Assembly: GCA_018881555.1 (NCBI GenBank)
Contig: JACAXG010000008.1
Coordinates: forward strand, 14,874,816-14,938,815
DNA from: Amblyornis subalaris
Lineage: Eukaryota > Chordata > Aves > Passeriformes > Ptilonorhynchidae
Length of the DNA stretch: 64,000 bases
Direction: 5' to 3'
Under the pieces are notes generated by a model. That model was given only the letters and a program-made list of their open reading frames with translations, was not told where the DNA came from and ran no database searches. A program made the position numbers and the translations under genes. Of this stretch, positions 26,601-40,200 are shown in pieces (position 1 is the first letter of the stretch; each line of letters begins with the position of its first letter).

Positions 26601-28115
26601 GTGTTTGGGTGGGCACAGGGTGTCCTGTGCCTTGGCATCTCTCCTCTGGCCATGGCTAGTTCTTGCTTTGTGGTTTCTCCTCCCTGGACAGATGATAAAT
26701 GAAGGAGAGCATTTCCCAGGACATCTCTCCTGGGTAAGGCTCTACGGTGCTGTATTTATTTTCCAGGATTGATGCGTTGTGCACTTTTCTCTCTGGCTGA
26801 TCCAAGCAAACACACACAATTAACACTGCTTTTATCTGCCCAGGTCCAGACCCTGCTCAAAGCCTCCTCTTGACATGACTCACTCCTGGGCAAGCCCTGG
26901 AGAAAATAGATGTGGTAATTCAGTTGCAGATCCCATCCTTTTCTCACGGCCCTGTGGTCAGCCAGCTTTGTCAGATGTGCTCCAGGTGGCTGACAGGGGA
27001 GCAAGGTGCTCCAAGCAGGAGCCTTGCATCAGCTGAGTGCCCTTTCCTGCGCCTCCTGCCTGCTCCAGCCGTCCCAGAAGGATCCTTCTCGTTTGCTGGG
27101 TACTCAGTCACATAGCTGATTTGGGACATATTCTGTCAGCTGTGGTAGTTCTGTTCTGGTAGAGGTGTTGGTGTAAACTGGGTTCTTGATCCGTTGAGTA
27201 ATTAATGTGAAGTAATTCATAAAAAATGCGCACTGTCACTTTTGTTGATGGCCTGGCCTTTGCTGGTTTCTGCAAGGGTAAATTTTGTTCGCTGAAAATT
27301 TTGTTGTTTTTACAAAATGCCTTTTTTTATCATCCTGCTTTCCTTTCTTGTGTTTTCCCTTTCCGTGTCCTCCTTTTTAATCCTTAAGTAAAACCTCAAC
27401 ATAAACTAAAATCCATACTTCAGGAAAAAAACCACATAAAATTGAAGGGGGAAGCTGGAATCCAATATGATGAATAATAAATAATGCTGGACTCAGAAAA
27501 GCCTCAGCTATTTTTCTCAAAGCAGCCAGTGCACTACTAGCTTGATTCGCTGCTATAAATATTGGCCAGGTTCTTTCAGCTCTTGGGAAGGTAAATGAGA
27601 GGCTGTTGCCAGGTTTGGTTGGTATTGTGTGTCTGGGATGATGAAAGGGCCAGAGGAAGGGGCAGATGTGTAACCGTGAGCGGGGAGCTCAGCCATGGTG
27701 CAGCACAGAGGCATGTGCTTGATGTGGGATCGCCCTTCGCCACGGCTCCTACCTGCCAACACCAGCCTGGGGGATAACTCACGCTGGCTCCAGCATGGCA
27801 GGATGCTGGAAGCCTTCCTGCCCAGACAGAGAGCTTGAGCCTCGGGGACGTGGCACCGAGGGCACCTCCAGGCATTTCCACGGCTGCTCGAGGGNCAGGG
27901 GTTTGGAGTGCTGACACTCCCCACACAGCCCAGCGTGATGGGGCAGTTGGACATCAGTGGGCAGGTTGGTGCTGTGATGACTTTCCTTCCTTCTTGGGCC
28001 TTAGAGGAGCATTTTTGCTTCCTCAAGTCCCATATGTGACAGCTGAAGCTTTGTCCTCTCTCTGTTTTCAGTGAATCAAGTTTTTATTCTGCTTTTCTTC
28101 ACAACCCCTNCATCT
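14688..28115. other. Intergenic interval, no gene recognised
   Basis: About 13.4 kb of mostly unique sequence with alternating GC-rich and AT-rich stretches. Many open frames of 60 to 170 codons overlap in several frames, which is expected where GC content thins out stop codons; none shows a domain I recognise. AT-rich blocks around 15780-15900, 17820-18010 and 27360-27560 look less random and might be non-coding conserved elements. A short near-duplication with GATA-type sites lies at 23240-23275. I see no CR1, LTR or RNA gene in it. Confidence 0.5.
23240..23275. repeat. 19-bp-period tandem duplication carrying TTATCT sites
   Basis: TCTCTTATCTTAAATGCC at 23240-23257 is followed by TCTCTTATCTAAATGCC at 23259-23275, one base shorter. 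Each copy contains TTATCT, the reverse complement of a GATA-factor site (AGATAA). A related GATTATC lies just upstream at about 23228. This is a small local duplication and could be regulatory or neutral. Confidence 0.7.
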
Positions 28116-28243
28116 TCATAGAACCTTAGAATGGTTTGAGTTGGAATAGATCTTAAAGATCATTGAGTTCCAACTCCCTGCCATGGGAAGGGACACCTTT
28201 CACTAGATGAGGTTGCTCACAGCCCTGTCTAGTCTGGCTTTGA
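28116..28243 (-). mobile_element. CR1 LINE 3' end, 5'-truncated
   Basis: Read on the + strand this is the reverse complement of a CR1 terminus. It has the TAGAATGGTTTGAGTTGGAA block, TCTTAAAGATCATTGAGTTC, AACTCCCTGCCATGGGAAGG, then GTTGCTCACAGCCCTGTCTA and GTCTGGCTTTGAA, after which similarity stops. It belongs to the same class as the copy in the POC1A intron but keeps the segment that copy has lost. Only about 130 bp remain. Confidence 0.92.
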
Positions 28244-31200
28244 ATACAGAGCCTTTTCTGCTTGACACGCTGGTGACTCCTAAACTCACAGGACTTGTCT
28301 TTCCATGCTTACAAAGCCCTTGCTGGTGTTCAGCTCCAGGGCAGCTGTCGTCCATCCTGCCCCTGGGGCAGGTTGGTGCAGGATTGAGCATGGTCCCTTT
28401 TGGCACAGCCCCAGTCTTGGATTTGGGCTTCTCCCCAGCCCTGCCCAGCACAGGGCTTGAGCACAAGCCCTGAAGGAGGAGATACGTACAGCCTTGTAGG
28501 TCCAACTGGGAGCATCTCCTGTTTCCAGCAGCAACTGTGAGGGATGCCATGAGGTTAGAAGAAGAATCAGGGGCATGTGTAGACCCATCCTTCCCTGGCA
28601 GGCAGCCCTTGGCCATGGTTTAAACTCTGCTACCCCAGCAAAGATGGTTTCCATCATGCTTGAGAGAGGATGGCTTCTCCAGGAATTTAAGACTCCGTTA
28701 TTATCACAAGCTAGGCTTGTCTTCCAGGCTCTGTGGAAATAGCCCCATCACCAAGGCTACTGTTACTTTCCTGAGGGGCTGCACCTTGCAGGTTCAAGTC
28801 TGAGAGGGGTGCATCAGGCTGGGATATGTCCTGCTCTTCACTGGCAAGGACTTTTCTGTGTCTTCTTGTGGTGGCTGATGTCACACCTGCACAGGGCCGA
28901 CTTGACTGGCCAAACCACGGAAGAGACCAAGTCCTTGAGAACAATTACCTGAAGAACAAGAAACATTTGGAGATGTTCGTCACTTCACTTAATGACTTTT
29001 CAGTGGAGCTAATTGAGCAGGTGTGTTCATTATGACNTAGCAAGACCTGCATCGCTACCAAGATCGACATCAAGTGGTCTCCAGTGGTCTCTGGTGTACT
29101 TGCCATTGGTGCTACTCCGAGGTTCCTGGTCTGAGGGGGTTTTGCTACTGTTGGTTGGGGTTTTTTTTTTTAGCAACTTGACCAAGGGGGGTTCTTCAGC
29201 AGCACTGCCTCAGGGATGCTGGCTGTGGTCCCTGGCTGTGCCTGTCTGTGCTGCAGTTGGACCCAGTAGCATCGTGTCCATTTCCATGGCAACAGCACGT
29301 GCGTGACCATAATAAAGTCAGATTACAGCTCCTTCCGTGTGTGTGCAGGCAGGAAAGGAGTTTTCTGAGGAAAGAGCTCAAATAACTTGCAAAGGAGCGT
29401 TTTGGCTGGGGAAAGGCAGACTTTCCNGCAGCTAGGGAGGCTGTTTGTGCAGTGCTGGAAATGCTAACAAAGATTGAGTGAGTTTTCTGGGACCTTTTTT
29501 TGCTCTGCCAAGGAGATTTCATGCTCACGTGTATTAGGAGCTAAATTTTTAAAGGGTGATTGTCCAGAAAGGGCTACAGAACAGGTCTCTGAAGTCTGCT
29601 TGTCCCACNGGGTGAGAACATGGGCTGTGTATTTTCTCAGAAGTGGCTTTAACGCTGTGGGATCCAGGCTCAGCTTGGAGCCTGCTGCTGGGATGGCTGT
29701 TTGTCATGGGCTGAATGCCAACAGCCAGGCTGTGGGGAGAGCTCCCACACAGCCCTTGAATTTGATCTCTGAAGAGCAAGAGCTGGGCAGGACTGTCTTG
29801 GCTTGGCCAGTGAGGAAGATCTCCTCTGGAAATGTGGTATAGTCCAAGGGAGTCCATTTGATATCTCTGGAAGCCTCTTCCAAATGAGGCCATGATAGGA
29901 CTGTTGGTTGGCCATTGTGGATGGGACTGTTGGTCGGTTGCTCTCCAGCATTGTCAGCACAGTGGCTGAGTTTGCAGGTATTCAAAATGATGAGTCCTTT
30001 GACCCCGGCACAGCAGTTCCACCACTTTGGTTAAAAGCAGGAGCCCTTTTCATGTGGTCAGACCTGGCTTTCCCTGTCCAGTTCAGCTGCAGCTAGTAAG
30101 GTGAGATTCCTGGGGGGGTTTAGGAGTGCAATTTCTGCTTCAATATCTAACCATACACAAGACCAACAGGATTTAGGCACCACATGGGTTTTGGAGGACC
30201 AGGCGTCTGAGCTGTGCTGAAGTGGGAGCAGGGATGCTGGTGTGAGAAGGACACCAAGGAAACTTGCTGCATTCTGAGAATGCCAGATGTATCTCAGTGA
30301 GGTTTCTGTGGTGTCTCCTCGCTCAGTCTCATGGGGTAACATCAAAGGAGTCTGCCAGGGGAAACAAATAGAGACCAAGGTAGTACCTCATCCTGGAAGA
30401 GTCTTGGGAACCCTGGCTGAGGGAAACCTGCCTGCTCCAATTGGGCTGACAAAGCTGGCTCTTCCCAGCACAGAGTGTGGGGCTGTGCAGGCCCTTCCCT
30501 GGGCTATGTGACAACTGTGCGTGGATGGGACTGTNGGACACTGCCCAAGTGACTGCTTATGGCAAAAATTAGGACAGTGCCAGGGCAGGTATGGCAGCCC
30601 AAGGAAGCTCCCAGAAGGTTCTAAGGAGGGGTTTGGATGTGGGTTAAAAAAGGTCAGGCCCCAGGTATTGTCAAATGTCACAGAGGTTCNGGACCACAAA
30701 CACCCTGTGGTTTTGCGTTTCCCCTTCCCTGTCTCTGCCACCACCTCCCCTGTGTCCCCCGTGATGTGGCTGTGAGCTGAGTGTGTGTTTTGGAGGTGGC
30801 ACCCGGGTAGCACCCACTGACTCACCCGGTGGGTGTGAAAACCAGGGGCTGGCTTTAGCACCAGCCCTGCCAGAGGGATCTCAGCAGTTTCGAAGCATCC
30901 TCGCTGCTCAGCCCGGCTTGGCTCGCTTTCAGCAGCCTTTTGCTTGAGCACCAAATTCCTCCTCGGGAAGTGCAATATTCATGAAGGAGACACGTTAATT
31001 AGCAAGCCGTCTGCTCCCTGCTTTGGCATGTGAGTAGGTGGTGTTACCTCTGGAATTAGGTTGAAATCCGTTTGGTATTTAGGTGCGTTTGATTTGCAAG
31101 AGCTTGTAGGCCCCTTAAAGAGCACATCTAAAGCACGTTGAGCTACACACAACCTTCACGTGATGTGTTTTCTCTCTGCCACTCTGGGACATGCCAGGAG

Positions 31201-34200
31201 ACCTCATTCCCAAGCTGGTGTCCCCTGGCCATCTGAACAAACTGCAGACAGCTGACCGCCAGCAGTCGGAGCAGATCCAGTCGTTCTTGAGTGCATCCTC
31301 TCTTGCTGGCAGAGCTGCCATCAAGAAATCCACGGTTATCTTGGACTTGGTCATGGAAGTTGCTCAGGGGAAGCTTGTTCTCAAATTTTAGTGTGTTTGG
31401 AAGTCAAATGAGCAAACCCCAGCTATGCAGCTTCACAGCAGCTGTGTGTGGCTTTGCTGCTGTCCCCACCCTGGAGAAATGTTACTGTCTCTGGTCAAGA
31501 GTTTTGAGCTCAAGGGTTATGTTGCAGCCTGTTATTGAACCCCAATGGCATGAAAGTGAACACAGAATGGTACAAACACCATTAAACCCAATTAATTTCA
31601 AATCAATTCCTGGCTATTTCCGCCACCATCACTGTTTCAGTGCTAGTATATCATCTTCAAGTATCAGTAAGTTTTGGCAACTTCTCTTGGGCACAAGAAG
31701 CCAGAATCTCTGAAATCAAGCTTTTTTTACCTGAATCTTTTTAAGAAGTCTCCCTGTTCTGCTAAATTCCGGGAGTAAGAAGGTAGAAAGTGAAGATAAT
31801 AAAAAAGACTACAAATCTTGCTTGTGTTGTATATGAGAAATGAAAGTTTCTTCCCTTTTGTAAATGATTTCCGATGGTTTCAACATTCTTTTTTTGCTTT
31901 TTGTTGTAGCAAAAAAATGAGAGGAAAAAATGGGGAGAAGTAATGAAAAGACCAAATGTTTTTAATTTTCCAGTTAATCTCTTAAGAACTTTGAAGAGTA
32001 AAGAAGTGGCTCATGCTAATTTCCAGAAAAAGGCAGAGAAATTCCAGTTTCTGCCTGTCATTTTTTTTCCCCCCACTTGAAATAATTCATCCTGCCTTAA
32101 ATTAAAACATTTGATTTGGAAACTGGGGCGGAAGGTGAGTGTTTGTGGGTGTGTTGGCAGGGGCATCCTGAGCAGAGAAAAGCTTTTGGAAGGGCAGGAT
32201 GCAGCCCCAGCACGGCAGGGTGAGCTATACTGGGACTCTCTTTGGGTAAAACCATGGCGGGTGCTGCTGGGGTGGACGAGGAGGTGAAGACGCCAGCCCA
32301 GAAAATCTTTAAATACTTCCAACACAGGAGCTCAGCCCCCACTCCTGTTAATTTGGGAGCTACTCCCAGCTGCTGTCTCTGGCTCTGAGGGATGCCCTGC
32401 TCCCAGGGTCAGCAGCCTGGGCACCCAGCACCCCCCAGGACAGCTCCTTGCCCTCTCTGCCTGGGTGTTGTGCGGACACCAAAGGGACTGGAGGAGAAAC
32501 CCTCACTGCAGGGAGGGGTGTGTGCCCTCCTTTCCCATTGGGACCCCTATGGAAAACGTTCATCACTAATGCCTGGTTTCTCATTTAAATGAAGGTTTCT
32601 GCGTCCACATGCATTCCCACTCTGGACCACGTGGGTCTCTGCTCCAGGATCTTGTCCTCAGGGTAGGTGGAGGCTTTGCTGAGCCCGTGGACTCCTGGTT
32701 ATCTGCAGCACAAGGGTGCTCCCAAGCCAGGTTCATCGAGGCACACTGAGCTGGGTGAGTTGTTTTCTTCCTGGTTTTTCTAAGCCTTTTCCCAGCTCAC
32801 CAAACATGAGTCCCGTGGGGCTGCTGCTCCATGGGCAGTTNCCTTGCGTGTACCCAGCCGTGTTCCAGGTGCTGGGCAGCTCTCTGCGAGCAGCCAGGCT
32901 TCCTTTGCTGCTGCCTTTGGAAGCAAATCCCGCAGCAGGGGACCGCTGTTGTGCCTGCTTTCCCCAGCTGATGATGTCAGGGAGGAGAAGGCATGTCGGG
33001 AGAGAATGACTTCACGGAGCCGCTCCGGGAATTGGTCACCCCTCCTCGCAGCGAGGGCTGCTGGAAGGGAGCCCAGGAGAAGCACTGCCAATGCTGTCTT
33101 CATGCTCATGCCCCAATGCAGGCAGTGTTTGCAGANGCTGAGGCGATGCCGTTCAGGGAGGGGCCAGCTGGGAATGATAATGTGGCTTTTGGTGGTTCTG
33201 CTCAAAGCCCCGAGAGCCTCAAGGTGTGTTGTGTCTTGTGGGCCACAGCGGTGGGTTTGGATGGCTCTGGAGGAGGTGAAAGGAGGGAGCTGGCTATTTG
33301 GCTGTTACTGAACCCCACAGTCCTGGGAGGTGAGGATTTNCCCATTTACAGTTGTAGTGATGTTCTCCAGCTGCAGCTGAAGCACAAGGGGGGATCTCCT
33401 AATGCAACACAACTTTCATGGATTGAATCAATTGCTGGTGAAAGAACCCAGGCCTCAACATGCTGAGATATCCCTGCATCCCACCATCACCTCAGAAGAG
33501 CATTGCAGAAACACTTCAGCCCTGGTGCAAGGGCAGCATATGACCAGAGCCCATCCCTGTTGTTCAGGGGGGATCCCAGTCCTGTCCTCACTCCCACACA
33601 GGGCTGCTTTTGCAAGAGTGAGAAGCAGNTTCATTGAGAAGATCTCCACTGGAGTACCAAAAATGCTTTAAATGGTCTATTTTGCATTGGAAAGGTGCAG
33701 AAATGCAGAACGGATGGTTCTTGTAGCTGTCTCACATGAAACACCAAAGGATGGAAGCAATTAATGAATTAATTTCACTATCCCCATTGGAAGGGTGCTG
33801 GCCACAGCCCTGGGAAGTGGTTGATGGGGATGGGGAAGGTGGCTGCCTCCCTTGCTTTGATCCAAACCAGTGTGAGCATCTGTCCAGAAATGTGGTGTCA
33901 TGCTGGCATCCTGCAGTGCCAGAGCCTGAGATGAAACACAGCTTCTCTTTGAAGTCAGGATCAATAATCTCTGAAAACAATATAAATTAAAACAAAAGAA
34001 TAAACAAAAAGCAGCACCTACTTCTCTCTGTTGCCCCAGTGGGAAAACATAGCAAAGCCTTCCTTGTGTTCAGGTTAGTGCTCTAGGAAGAGCAGGGAAG
34101 ATTTCCAGCAGCCTATCTCCTAGGTAATGGACCCATTTCAATCCTGTGGTTAATTATATTAAATAATTATGGGATTTAGCTCATTTACCCTGCACCTTTT

Positions 34201-37200
34201 CACGCCCTGGGTGACCATGTGATGGCAAGGACCAGACGGAGCAGTGAGGGGAAGTGGACTCCGTGCCCAGGGTCAGCACTCAGGTCTATGCTGGCCTCTT
34301 TCCTGACGCCAGCGAGCTCAGAGGTGCCCAAGCTCGCTTTGGCTGCACGTGGAGCATCCCGAGGAGGGGGTGACTCAGGGGTGCCATCCAGAGCACTCTG
34401 GAAACTCTGGGAAGCTCCGGTGNGCACAGCCAGGAGCTGTTCTGTCTTGCTGGGTAATGAAACACTGCCACACCTGTGCAAATTTCCCCGTAGCCTGAGG
34501 CTTGGGTGGAAACGTGTGGGATCATTAAATCCAGCTACTTAAGAGCTACTTGAAGATGGAAGGTATGAAATTGGGATCGTGTCTAGACGATCCCCTGAGC
34601 ACCTGACTGCCTCGACCAGAGCTGCTGTTCGCAGCGACTCTGGCTCTTGGCTGCTNTCCCTGAGGGACAGGCAGAGCTGGCTCATGCAGAAAGCCCAGCT
34701 GAGCTTCTGCTCCATCTTGCAGAGCATTTGGGGCTTGCCTGACAAGGCCAGGATGTCACCTCGCATGAGGAGGCAGCCGTGAGCTCAGGCTGGTGGTGCC
34801 TGTAAGGACAGGACTCAAGGGAGATCGAGGAAGAGGCTTATGGGTCTGGAATGCAGAGCTGGTCGTGCTTTGTGGAAATGTTCATGCTTCTTTTAGAAAG
34901 GTTCTGCTTAACTCCTCTGCATTTGTGCTTCCTCCTGGCTTCCTCCTTCCTGTGGATTAAGATCTCAAGGAATTGGGAAGGAANCTGCATGGGAGAAAAA
35001 GGCTTTTAGTTTGACAGGCCTTGTGTGTTTGGGAGCTTCCTTAGTGCATTGCTGCACACGCCCCAGAAAACTTCTCCAAGCAGCTCCCTGCATGTGTGCA
35101 TCCCCAGGGGATTCTGTGTTGCTCCCCCACCTTCCCTTCTGAGGACATTAATTCCTCAGAGCCAGGGCTGTGCACTGGGGTCTGGTAATGCAACATCTTT
35201 TCCTCTGGTAGTCAAGACTGCAGGGTAGCAGGCTGATTGCAGGGGAGATCCCAAGCCACATCTTTGTTCTACAACTCCTCAATGATATATCTTACCTCTG
35301 GGCAAGGGGGTGGATCAGAACATGGAAGCCACATTTTTCCCTTGGAGACTTGTGCAGAGCTGGAGCAGCTCCAAGCACAGCTCCCAGGCTTGCTGNCTGC
35401 TCCATGGAAGGCTGCAGTGGTACAGGAGCTGATGGGAATCCAGGTTTTGGCTGGAGGAGCAGCAGTTTCAGTTGTTTCCCTCCTGTTTCACTGCATGTTG
35501 CCTTGCACACGTGTGCAGTGTGAGGGATGTTCCCCCTGTCTTTGCACGGCACCAGGTTGGTCTGTAAATCCCTGTCCCCTGCACGGGCACAAGTGCAAAC
35601 GCTCGGTCAGCCATGGCCTCCCCAGGTGATGCTCAGCACGCGCTTCCCTCTGTTCTGGCTGCCTCCCTGCAGTCTCAGCTCAGAAGCACCCCTCGGGCTG
35701 TCTCATCTGCTCTCTTTAGCTTTGCAGCCCTGAAATGCACATTGGCTTCATCACATGTCATGTGCTGCTGACTGTGGGATGTGCCCAAATATTAAGTAGC
35801 TTCCCAAGCTGGGCCTAACTCCAACCGATGGGATCTAGGACTGTTTCTTTCCACCTGGGTCTTTCCACTCGGAGAGCACTTGGATAGATAATTAGAAGAG
35901 GTCCTGCCCTCCCCAACCTGCTTGTGGGGGAGGCAACAGCCAGGAGAGAATTTGGGTTGGAGGTTTGCTTGAAGAAAGATAAAGTGGAAGTCTACTGGAG
36001 ATGTCATGCTGGGGCTGAAGATAACTTAAGCATTTCGGAGAGGACTAAAACAGATGCTAGATGGTTGCAAATTGCTATCAGAGGGGACATCTGGGAATCA
36101 AAAGCCCAACTCTAGGGCTTGATTTTGGGTTCCTCTTTCTTACAAATGGGGCTCAGCCCATGGGACCTNCCTCTCCCAAGAGGGTGAATAACACACAGGG
36201 TGTATCTTCCTCCCCACAGCAGCCTGGGGCAGCCCCCATTAGATCACTTTAAATCCAGCCCTGCTTGACCTTTGTGTCCAGTTTAAACAGCATGACCAAA
36301 TCCTTGCCCATCGGGAAGCCTTGTTTGATTGTGGAGGTAATAAAATGATTCGAACACAAGAGCTGATAGTTTCAAGTAACTGAAACTTAACCTCGCTGCA
36401 TAGAGCCTCATTGTCCTGCCACAGAAATCCTCTGTCTGGGAGAGCACAGCTGTGGGGAAAATAAATGCTCTTCTTTTTTTCTTTTTCTTTCTCTTTTTGC
36501 TGTTTGTTTGTTTAAAACCCAGGGCCCTTGGGTTGGTTTGCTCTTGTTGGCCGCGATGGAGCAGTGGTGGGATGTGGGTGCTGAGCTCTGCCCAGAGAGC
36601 TGGGGCTCCCTAGGTGACTGCGGGGCAAATTCCTTTTAATCCAGGGAATTAAACCCCAGGCAAAGCCATTGATGGTCATGGGTTTAGTTAGATCCAGGCC
36701 AAATCCTGTCTTCATTGAAGTTAAATGAGATCTTTGGCTGCTGGTTTCAGAGGGATCAGGGCTAGGACCTGCTGCCAGGTGTTGAGCACATCTGCCCTAC
36801 TGACCTCAGCAGGATGGGCTGCCCTGCCCAGGGGTGGGATCTGGCTTCCTGGGTGCTGCAATGATCTCAAAATACTTAGGATGGCAGTGGATGTCCCAGT
36901 TGTGTTTCGCCTCCCCTGTACAGGTCCTGACTCCAAGCCAAGCCCACCTTGCTCCCTTTGAGCCATGACTGAGCAGCAGCTGCTGATTTGTCATTTGCTT
37001 TCTCAAAATCATCTCCTGATATGGAAACACCTCATCACTGCCTGTAACCAGCAGGAACACCAGATCCTGCCAGCATCTCTTTCGGACATCAAGGCAGGTG
37101 GGTGTAAGAGAGCTTTATCTGGGGTAGAAAATTACTGCTGGTGTTGTACTAGAACTGCTGCTTGCCTGCTGCTGCTGTGCTGTGAGGCCAGGAAAAGCAC

Positions 37201-40200
37201 TCCCAGACAGGCCACCCTTCCAAGGTGTGTTATAAATGGGGTAAAAACCCAGGTATTTTTCAACGTGTGTGTATGAGTGGTTGTTTTGGACAGAAGCTGC
37301 TGGTCCCTGGATGCTGGGAGCTGCAGGAGCACCACCTTCATCAGAGCTGCATGTCCAGATCAGGGCTGGAGAGACCTGACCTGGGGCTGGATTGCCCAAC
37401 ACACTCAGCCCTGTTGCTCTTCCAGCAGTTCACACTGTGTGAAGGTAAGGGGCAGCGAGGTTATTTTGTTTGCTTAGTTTCATTTTTTAAAAGCTTCCTA
37501 TTTTTTTGTAATTCCTCACCCACACAAATCCATGGGGTGAACAAGCACAGTCTTAGTCCAGCTCCTTTTGGGCGCACTTAGAAACCCCCACGGGGATTTT
37601 TTATCTGGCAGGACTGGAATATTCTTTTCCCGGTGATAGCTAAAGTAAAAACATTTCTACTGATTAGTTGCACTTATTTATTTGTCCAAACACNCAGCAG
37701 CCCAAGGCTGTATTTGTATGTGTACTCAAATGTCTTCCAAAAGCCACTCCTACCACCCCTGCAAAATAGTTGGAGAGTGACACAAGTGATAAACATCTGG
37801 CCATGGGAATGCTCTGGAGTGAATGAACGGNGAGTTGTGAATGGGGACCAGTGATGCTGAACTGGTGGTGACTCCACTCCACATGAGACCGAAATAACCC
37901 TGCTGCGATGCCCTTGTGTCCCAAGGGAGAGGCAGTGACCCTGAGCACCCAGCTCAGGAAAGTCCCTTGCTCAAGGAAGAGGCTTCAGTAGATGCTTCAT
38001 CCGAGCTTTTCTGCTGGCACGGATCGAGGCTGGATTTGTGCTTAGTGGTTCTCACTGAAATCCCTGCCTAGCATTGACTCACAGGGGGAAGCAGTGATTT
38101 GTGATCTGTGGCAGGAATCAGCTGTCCTGTTCATCAAAGCTTCCAACTTGATGATGGGATATTTGTTGGAGGATGTAAGAAATTCTACTGCTTGGGACTG
38201 AAATAGTGTCACTTTTTTGTTAGTACACTGGGAAAGCCTCAGAGACTGAGTCCGTGCTAGCTGCTGGTTCACATGCTAGTAAAGTCCTGCTGGTGTAAGT
38301 GTATTCCTAAACAAATGTGATTTTTGTTCTTTGCTCTTGAGAGTTAGCAAAGTTGGGTTTTTTTATTATTATTTTTTAAGCATCTACAAACTACTCAAAC
38401 TTCTCCAAGGAAATATCTATGCCATTACTACTAAGTAGGTGCTTTTTACAAGCCTTAGAAAAATGAAGGCTTAAATGAAATTGAGAAACAATCAAATCAT
38501 CCAGTTCTGAAGCCTTTTTAAGTTATTTTCTCTGGTTTACGGGTATCTTCCCCAGTCTCTTTTGGAATGCTTTGGGTTTTGCTTAAAAACATTGCAATAG
38601 TGGGAAATGGTTTTGACAGAAGATCCAGCCCTTTTTTTTGCGTGTCCTCAGCGCAAAGGCAGCAACTATTAGAAGAAAACCCCAAATATTTTCCGGGTGA
38701 CGTGTTTCTCATCTGCCACTATTGTGGGCACTGGGGAAATGCAGGAACGCTCTGCCCAGCTGCTGGCAGTGCCCTGAATCTGCCACTTGCTCTTCTTTCC
38801 CAGGGCAGCAGAAACTGACTCTCTAAGCTCAACAGAAGTTTCATGGTCCAGCTTTTTAGGCCCACACGTGCCACAACCCACACTACAACGAGCCCAGCTT
38901 GGCTCTGTGCCCTTGGAGGTGCTCCATGGACACCCTGTCCTGCACTTTACATCTCTTCTAGCCCTCATTTGCAGGACATTTGCAGCTCCCTCAGGAATTT
39001 CTTGTGTCTCAGGATCTCACCACTTTTTGACCAGAATCTCTGGCCCTTCCATGCTTCCTTTCTTCTCTCTGTTGCCCATAATTAGGGGCAGATCTTGGAC
39101 AACAGGCACATGTTGGAGTGGCAATGGTAGTTGATGTGGCTCAGGCTGGCTAAGAAGGACCTCAGCGATGAACTCTCGTGCCAAGGACCAGGGTGGTGGT
39201 TATCTTCCTGAAGACTTCCCTGAGTCCTTGCCTTCTCAACCTGGGGTCCTTCAGCATGTACGAGACTCAGATCCCAAAGAAGCTCCAAGTCAGGTGTCAG
39301 TTCTGCAAAGTCTTGGCCTGCCCATCTCAAGCCAGAGGTGCCTGATGAAGCTCCTGTTACCTTCCACAGTGGCCAGAACAGGGACCTGGCTCTGCTTGCA
39401 TCTCCTTTGGTTAGAGGTGTTTCCAGCTGCCAGCATAACATCACTCTCTTCACCACCACCACAGATGCACAAGCAGGGAATCTAGGTCAGATCCTGGGGG
39501 TTTTTCTGCTTTGGCCCTTGAGAAATCTCTTTTTCTTCATTTTTTTGATGACCTGTGCCTTATCCCAGCTGGTGAAGAGCTGGTTTATGATGCATGGCTG
39601 GAAAGAGGCTGAATCAGAGAGTTTTGGCAGTGGCCAGGCTGAAGTTGGTGTTTGAGCACGGTACCAGCTGCAGGAGGTCAAGCAGCCCCCCAGGAGCCTC
39701 CCCAGCTGCTCCCAAGCCACTTACTTCTCTCGTAGAGGCAACCCCTTGCTGGTATTGGGATTTCTCTGCATGTGCCTTGATTCTAGGAGGGCTTTTTTCC
39801 TCATAGGGAGGATTGCATGGAAATAACCTGATGTGGGAATCTGCTCTTTGCACCGAAAGGGTTAAAGTCTGCTCCCTCCTTGTAGGCTGACCATGGAAAA
39901 TACTGCTCATGCCAGGGACTATGCAGGACAGAAACTAGGGCTCCTAGGATACAATTATACAAATAATACAACTTGTTCCACGAGCGGCGGAAACCAGCAA
40001 AGCCTGGTTTCCGATGGGTTGGTGTTGTGGAGTAAAGGACGTGCAGGAGCTTTCACTGGCCAGTAAAAGCTAAACGCACATCAGCCACCAAACTTCACAA
40101 AGCTTACATTCCTGTAATGGCTNGGAGCTCCTGTAGCGTGTGGCTGAAAGTGTGCAAAAAGAAGGTGAGCTGGAGAGGAGGGGTGCAGGGGTGGTGTGGC

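Noticed and set aside
36470..36515. Pyrimidine-rich run as a microsatellite
   Set aside because: It is an irregular mix of T runs and C interruptions without a stable repeat unit.
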